Source: Nostoc sp. NIES-4103 (lineage in GTDB: Bacteria; Cyanobacteriota; Cyanobacteriia; Cyanobacteriales; Nostocaceae). From it: a stretch of 64,000 bases of DNA. Below, piece by piece: positions 61,138 through 64,000 of the stretch. The stretch is taken from the NCBI RefSeq assembly GCF_002368335.1, contig NZ_AP018288.1:364948-428947 (forward strand), written 5' to 3'. Below the pieces are notes generated by a model, which was not told where the DNA came from, searched no databases, and saw only the letters and a list, made by a program, of their open reading frames with translations. The first letter of the stretch is position 1, and each line of letters starts with the position of its first letter. Position numbers and translations under genes: made by a program.

Positions 61138-62293
61138 GTTCGCCAATAACTACTTTGTAAAACCTACGAATTTACATATTGTTTGTTAAAAATTTTCACA
61201 ATCTGTAATTAATTCAAGCATGGCAGAAATATTTGTAGTTATCATTGTCACACTGGGGTACAGAGATTATCAACACCTCATCTTCATTGTTCTAGAAAGA
61301 AATACATTACAAATATTTAAGTAATATTTTAAAACATTAAATATATTGTTTTTATTATTCTTTTTGTAAAGTATTTATTAATTATGTCTTTTGTTTACTA
61401 TTTCTCAAGCCGAGGATTTTTTCAGGAAAGTAATGATTAGCAACAAACCAAAAATGGGCAGGCAGTTAGAGCTAAGTTGATAAAAACCAACTCCTAGAAA
61501 ATTATTAAAAATAGCTATTTTAAGAGATTATCCTGAATAACCGTACATGTTATGCCAAAATGCCAAAAGTTTTTGCCATTTTGCTAGCCGATTTCATTAG
61601 TTTGCTATCAAAATGAACTATTTGATGTTATCCAAAAAGTATAGTAAGCCAACTATTTGATAGCAATTATTTGGATTACTAAGCATTCATTTGTTATCAA
61701 TAGCTGACATTCAAAAGTATATGACAATATGATTGCAAACAGTTGGTTAAATAACTGGAATACTGTAGTTTAAAATACTAATTTAGATGTTTAAACGTGC
61801 TTATAACTCCACACGAGAGATTTGCTAAAGATGACAAATGGTGGATGCACAATCTTTGCGTAAAAACTAGCTTCTATAAATAATCATAACTAAAAATATC
61901 TTCAAGTATCAATTGATGGGAGATGGGGTGCAGGTGAGCGGGGGAGCGGGGGAGATGGGGAGATGGGGAGATAGGGAGAATAAAAACTAATTCCTCACTC
62001 TTAACTCCTAACTCCTAACTCCGTGCCTCAGCACGAGCGCACTTTTTAAGTATCTGAAGAGGGAAATCATTAAGTGATTCCAAAGTCCCACGATAGAGGA
62101 TACGTTTTGAGGTACGGTTATCTACTACAGAAATCCTCCCTGCGTCTGCTGTCTAACCAAGATAAGACGCGGTAGATTGAATATGTAGCCGTCAAGCTCA
62201 AGGCTAATATATCTGGTTGGCATCACCACACCAGAACATCGCTACCAGCATGGGGAGCATCATAAGCAATACCATTTTTCAAGTGACTGTGCT
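61138..62293. other. 1.2-kb gene-free region with an inverted repeat
   Basis: It is AT-rich up to about 61900. TTGCTATCAAA (61602-61612) and TTTGATAGCAA (61656-61666) form a perfect 11-bp inverted repeat, with AACTATTTGAT repeated directly between and beside them. GGGGAGC/GGGAGAT heptamer-like units lie at 61930-61975 and ACTCCTA units at about 61998-62022. The stretch 62050-62280 is less AT-rich and probably holds the promoter and leader of the DUF1517 gene. Confidence 0.45.
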
Positions 62294-63283
62294 ATGCGTA
62301 AAAAATTACAACAAACCATCAAACCGCTGTTAAAAACTTTCTTTGCCCTGAGCCTAGTGTTAGCAATGGCGCTTGGTCACGCCGATGGAGCATTAGCTGC
62401 TAGTGGCGGTCGAATCGGCGGTGGTTCTTTTAGAATGCCTTCTAGTGGCCGTAGTTACACACCGCGCACCTACGCACCTCCTGGTGGGGGTGGATACTAT
62501 GCACCCTATCCTGGTGGTGGTTTTGGTGGTGGTTTTGGCTTTCCTTTCCTGATTCCCTTCTGGGGTATTGGAGGAGGGTTTGGCGGTCTATTTAGCATTT
62601 TAATTTTCTTAGCGATCGCTAACTTTTTAGTACAAACCTTCCGTCGTGTTAGCAGCGGTGACACTGAAGAAACAGGTTATGGTAGCAACCCCGCCGTTTC
62701 TGTAACTCGTTTGCAAGTTGGGTTGTTAGCTCAAGCGCGTGATTTGCAACCTGAACTCAACCGCATTGCTGAAACTGCTGATACCAACTCTCCCCAAGGT
62801 AGGGCAGAAGTTTTACAAGAAGCTAGCCTAGCTTTGCTTCGCCACCCAGAATACTGGGTATATGCAGGTGGTGATACACAACAAGCTAAGTTAAATTCAG
62901 CAGAAAGTCAGTTCAACCGTCTAGCGTTGGCAGAACGCAGTAAATTTAGCGAAGAAACTCTTTCTAACGTCAACAACCAACTCAAAGCAGCCCTTGCTAA
63001 AGAAGCATTACCTGCTGCTGACGAACTAGATAACCCAACTCGTCTAATTAGCGAAGGCCCTGGCGAATACATTATCGTTACCTTATTAGCAGCCACATTA
63101 GGCAAATTTGAAATTCCCCAAGTCAGGACTACTGATGACTTGCGTCAAGCTTTGCGGCAAATTGGTAGTATTCCTAGCGATCGCCTTTTGGCAATTGAAG
63201 TTCTTTGGACTCCCCAAGCTGAAGGTGATGTCCTCACATCTGATGATGTCTTAGCTGAGTATCCTGATTTGAGATTGGTTTAA
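62294..63283 (+). CDS. DUF1517 family protein
   Basis: 329 residues: signal peptide (FFALSLVLAMALGHADGALAAS, about 16-37), a Gly/Tyr/Pro-rich low-complexity segment (about 38-85), a membrane helix (FGGLFSILIFLAIANFLVQTF, about 95-115) and a cytosolic DUF1517 domain (120-329; RLQVGLLAQARDLQPELNRIAETADTN, EYIIVTLLAAT, LLAIEVLWTPQAEGDVLTSDDV). The family occurs in cyanobacteria and chloroplasts and has no settled function. An excellent terminator follows. Confidence 0.9.
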   Translation: MRKKLQQTIKPLLKTFFALSLVLAMALGHADGALAASGGRIGGGSFRMPSSGRSYTPRTYAPPGGGGYYAPYPGGGFGGGFGFPFLIPFWGIGGGFGGLFSILIFLAIANFLVQTFRRVSSGDTEETGYGSNPAVSVTRLQVGLLAQARDLQPELNRIAETADTNSPQGRAEVLQEASLALLRHPEYWVYAGGDTQQAKLNSAESQFNRLALAERSKFSEETLSNVNNQLKAALAKEALPAADELDNPTRLISEGPGEYIIVTLLAATLGKFEIPQVRTTDDLRQALRQIGSIPSDRLLAIEVLWTPQAEGDVLTSDDVLAEYPDLRLV

Positions 63284-63357
63284 AACCTGGATATTTCACG
63301 CAAACACGAGAACAATTGCGTACTTACTTTGCCAACGTTAAGTTAACTTACCATCTT

Positions 63358-63395
63358 GAAGGCACAAAGAAAAAACTTTGTGCCTTCACTTTTTG
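63358..63395 (+). terminator. intrinsic terminator of the DUF1517 gene
   Basis: GAAGGCACAAAG pairs perfectly with CTTTGTGCCTTC around an A6 loop (12-bp stem), followed by ACTTTTT. Confidence 0.85.
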
Positions 63396-63540
63396 GTTAA
63401 AGTAACTTAAGGAAATTGTCTTGACTAACGACTGTCATCAGTTATCAGTCATCAGCCATCAGTCAACACCTTTGACGATTATGCAATTTAGATGTGCTTT
63501 AGCTAAGAATAAGTTTACAATATAAAAATCAACCAGTTGG

Positions 63541-63637
63541 TAGCTAGGGTTCCGCTGTTTAAAAGCAGGGCAGGGCCGAGCGCTACATCAAGTCGGTATA
63601 ACGGCAGTCACCTAGAGGAACAAAATGCCAGAGGGGA
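63541..63637 (+). promoter_or_regulatory. ykkC-type (guanidine-I-like) riboswitch
   Basis: Matches the ykkC aptamer layout. CTAGGGTTCCGC (63544-63555) is followed by a short hairpin (TGTTTAAAAGCA), then GGGCAGGGCCGAGCG in place of GGACTGGTCCGAGAG, then a variable stem. Last comes CACCTAGAGGAACAAAATGCC, corresponding to CACACGGAGGGAAAAAAGCCC. A GACATAC-TTTC-GTATGTC hairpin (63644-63661) lies between it and the transporter start. Ligand class (guanidine, or ppGpp/PRPP for subtype 2) is not settled by eye. Confidence 0.65.
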
Positions 63638-63686
63638 TTGGTTGACATACTTTCGTATGTCTTGATCTACCTAAACATTTTGTATC

Positions 63687-64000
63687 ATGACTGTTTTAGC
63701 ACTTTCATTAGTTCTTGCTGCGGCTTTTGTTCATGCCAGTTGGAATCTTCTAGCTAAACGTGTTGCTGGTGGCGTAGCCTTTGTTTGGCTTTTCGGCATT
63801 CTCTCTACGTTAATTTATGCACCCCTAGCAATTGGTATCTTGATTTGGCAGCAACCTAAAATTGGTTTTGCTCAATTGGCTTTTATGATTGGTAGTGGGG
63901 TGATTCATACAGGATACTTCTTACTTTTACAGCAGGGGTATCGAGTTGGTGACTTGTCCTTGGTATATCCCTTGGCGCGTGGAACCGGGCCAATGCTTTC
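63687..64000 (+). CDS. DMT/EamA family transporter (partial, runs off the window)
   Basis: The first 104 codons of a membrane protein, starting MTVLALSLVLAAAFVHASWN and continuing LLAKRVAGGVAFVWLFGIL. Three or four hydrophobic helices are visible, with the EamA-type HASWN and VGDLSLVYPLARGTGP motifs. It is preceded by the ykkC-like riboswitch, so it may export guanidinium or a related small molecule. The 3' end is missing. Confidence 0.8.
   Translation, partial: MTVLALSLVLAAAFVHASWNLLAKRVAGGVAFVWLFGILSTLIYAPLAIGILIWQQPKIGFAQLAFMIGSGVIHTGYFLLLQQGYRVGDLSLVYPLARGTGPML

Overview
The window comes from a filamentous, probably heterocyst-forming cyanobacterium (Nostocales). HIP1 octamers (GCGATCGC) are common. 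Intergenic DNA is full of 7-bp tandem repeats of the STRR type (CCCCAAT, GGGGACT, CAACAGT and others). A peptidoglycan-binding gene, furA and sigC lie next to each other in the order known from Anabaena/Nostoc. One tRNA gene, tRNA-Pro(CGG), was found.

Layout. 0-5.3 kb: three transporters (two MFS, one DMT) and a hypothetical gene. 5.5-9.4 kb: Uma2-type nuclease, TPR protein, acs. 9.9-16 kb: small hypothetical genes, long gene-free stretches and an HtrA protease. 16.7-20.3 kb: methyltransferase, nanE, histidine kinase. 20.4-30.4 kb: cobN, the peptidoglycan-binding protein, furA, sigC, gpsA, lipA. 30.55-43.9 kb: an accessory island starting at tRNA-Pro. 44-64 kb: sugar/cation symporter, phosphoribosyltransferase, PSI accumulation factor, murT-gatD, Roco GTPase, beta-helix protein, thiE/thiS, glycosyltransferase, DUF1517 protein, and a DMT transporter behind a ykkC-like riboswitch.

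The island is the most interesting part. About 63 bp past a GGTA motif inside tRNA-Pro there is what looks like the end of a type V-K CRISPR-associated transposon (CAST). It has a TGTACA terminus, four 20-bp tandem putative TnsB sites, and a truncated CRISPR repeat joined to a 17-nt spacer. That spacer is a perfect match to the tRNA-Pro gene next to the GGTA PAM. A small decayed array with the V-K type repeat follows. No cas12k, tnsB, tnsC or tniQ is present beside it. The DNA behind it holds conflict-system genes: an unknown protein-caspase-NACHT/HEAT operon, a retron-like reverse transcriptase with a candidate msr-msd RNA, an HNH nuclease pair, an SF1 helicase with a PLD-like tail, and a formylglycine-generating-enzyme protein. 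The caspase, the NACHT protein and the FGE protein share a short sequence tag.

A second theme is repeat invasion of coding sequence. Heptamer repeats are translated in frame in cobN (five places), gpsA (N-terminus), a histidine kinase, the Uma2 gene and a beta-helix protein. At least two MITE-like elements have intact inverted repeats and target duplications.
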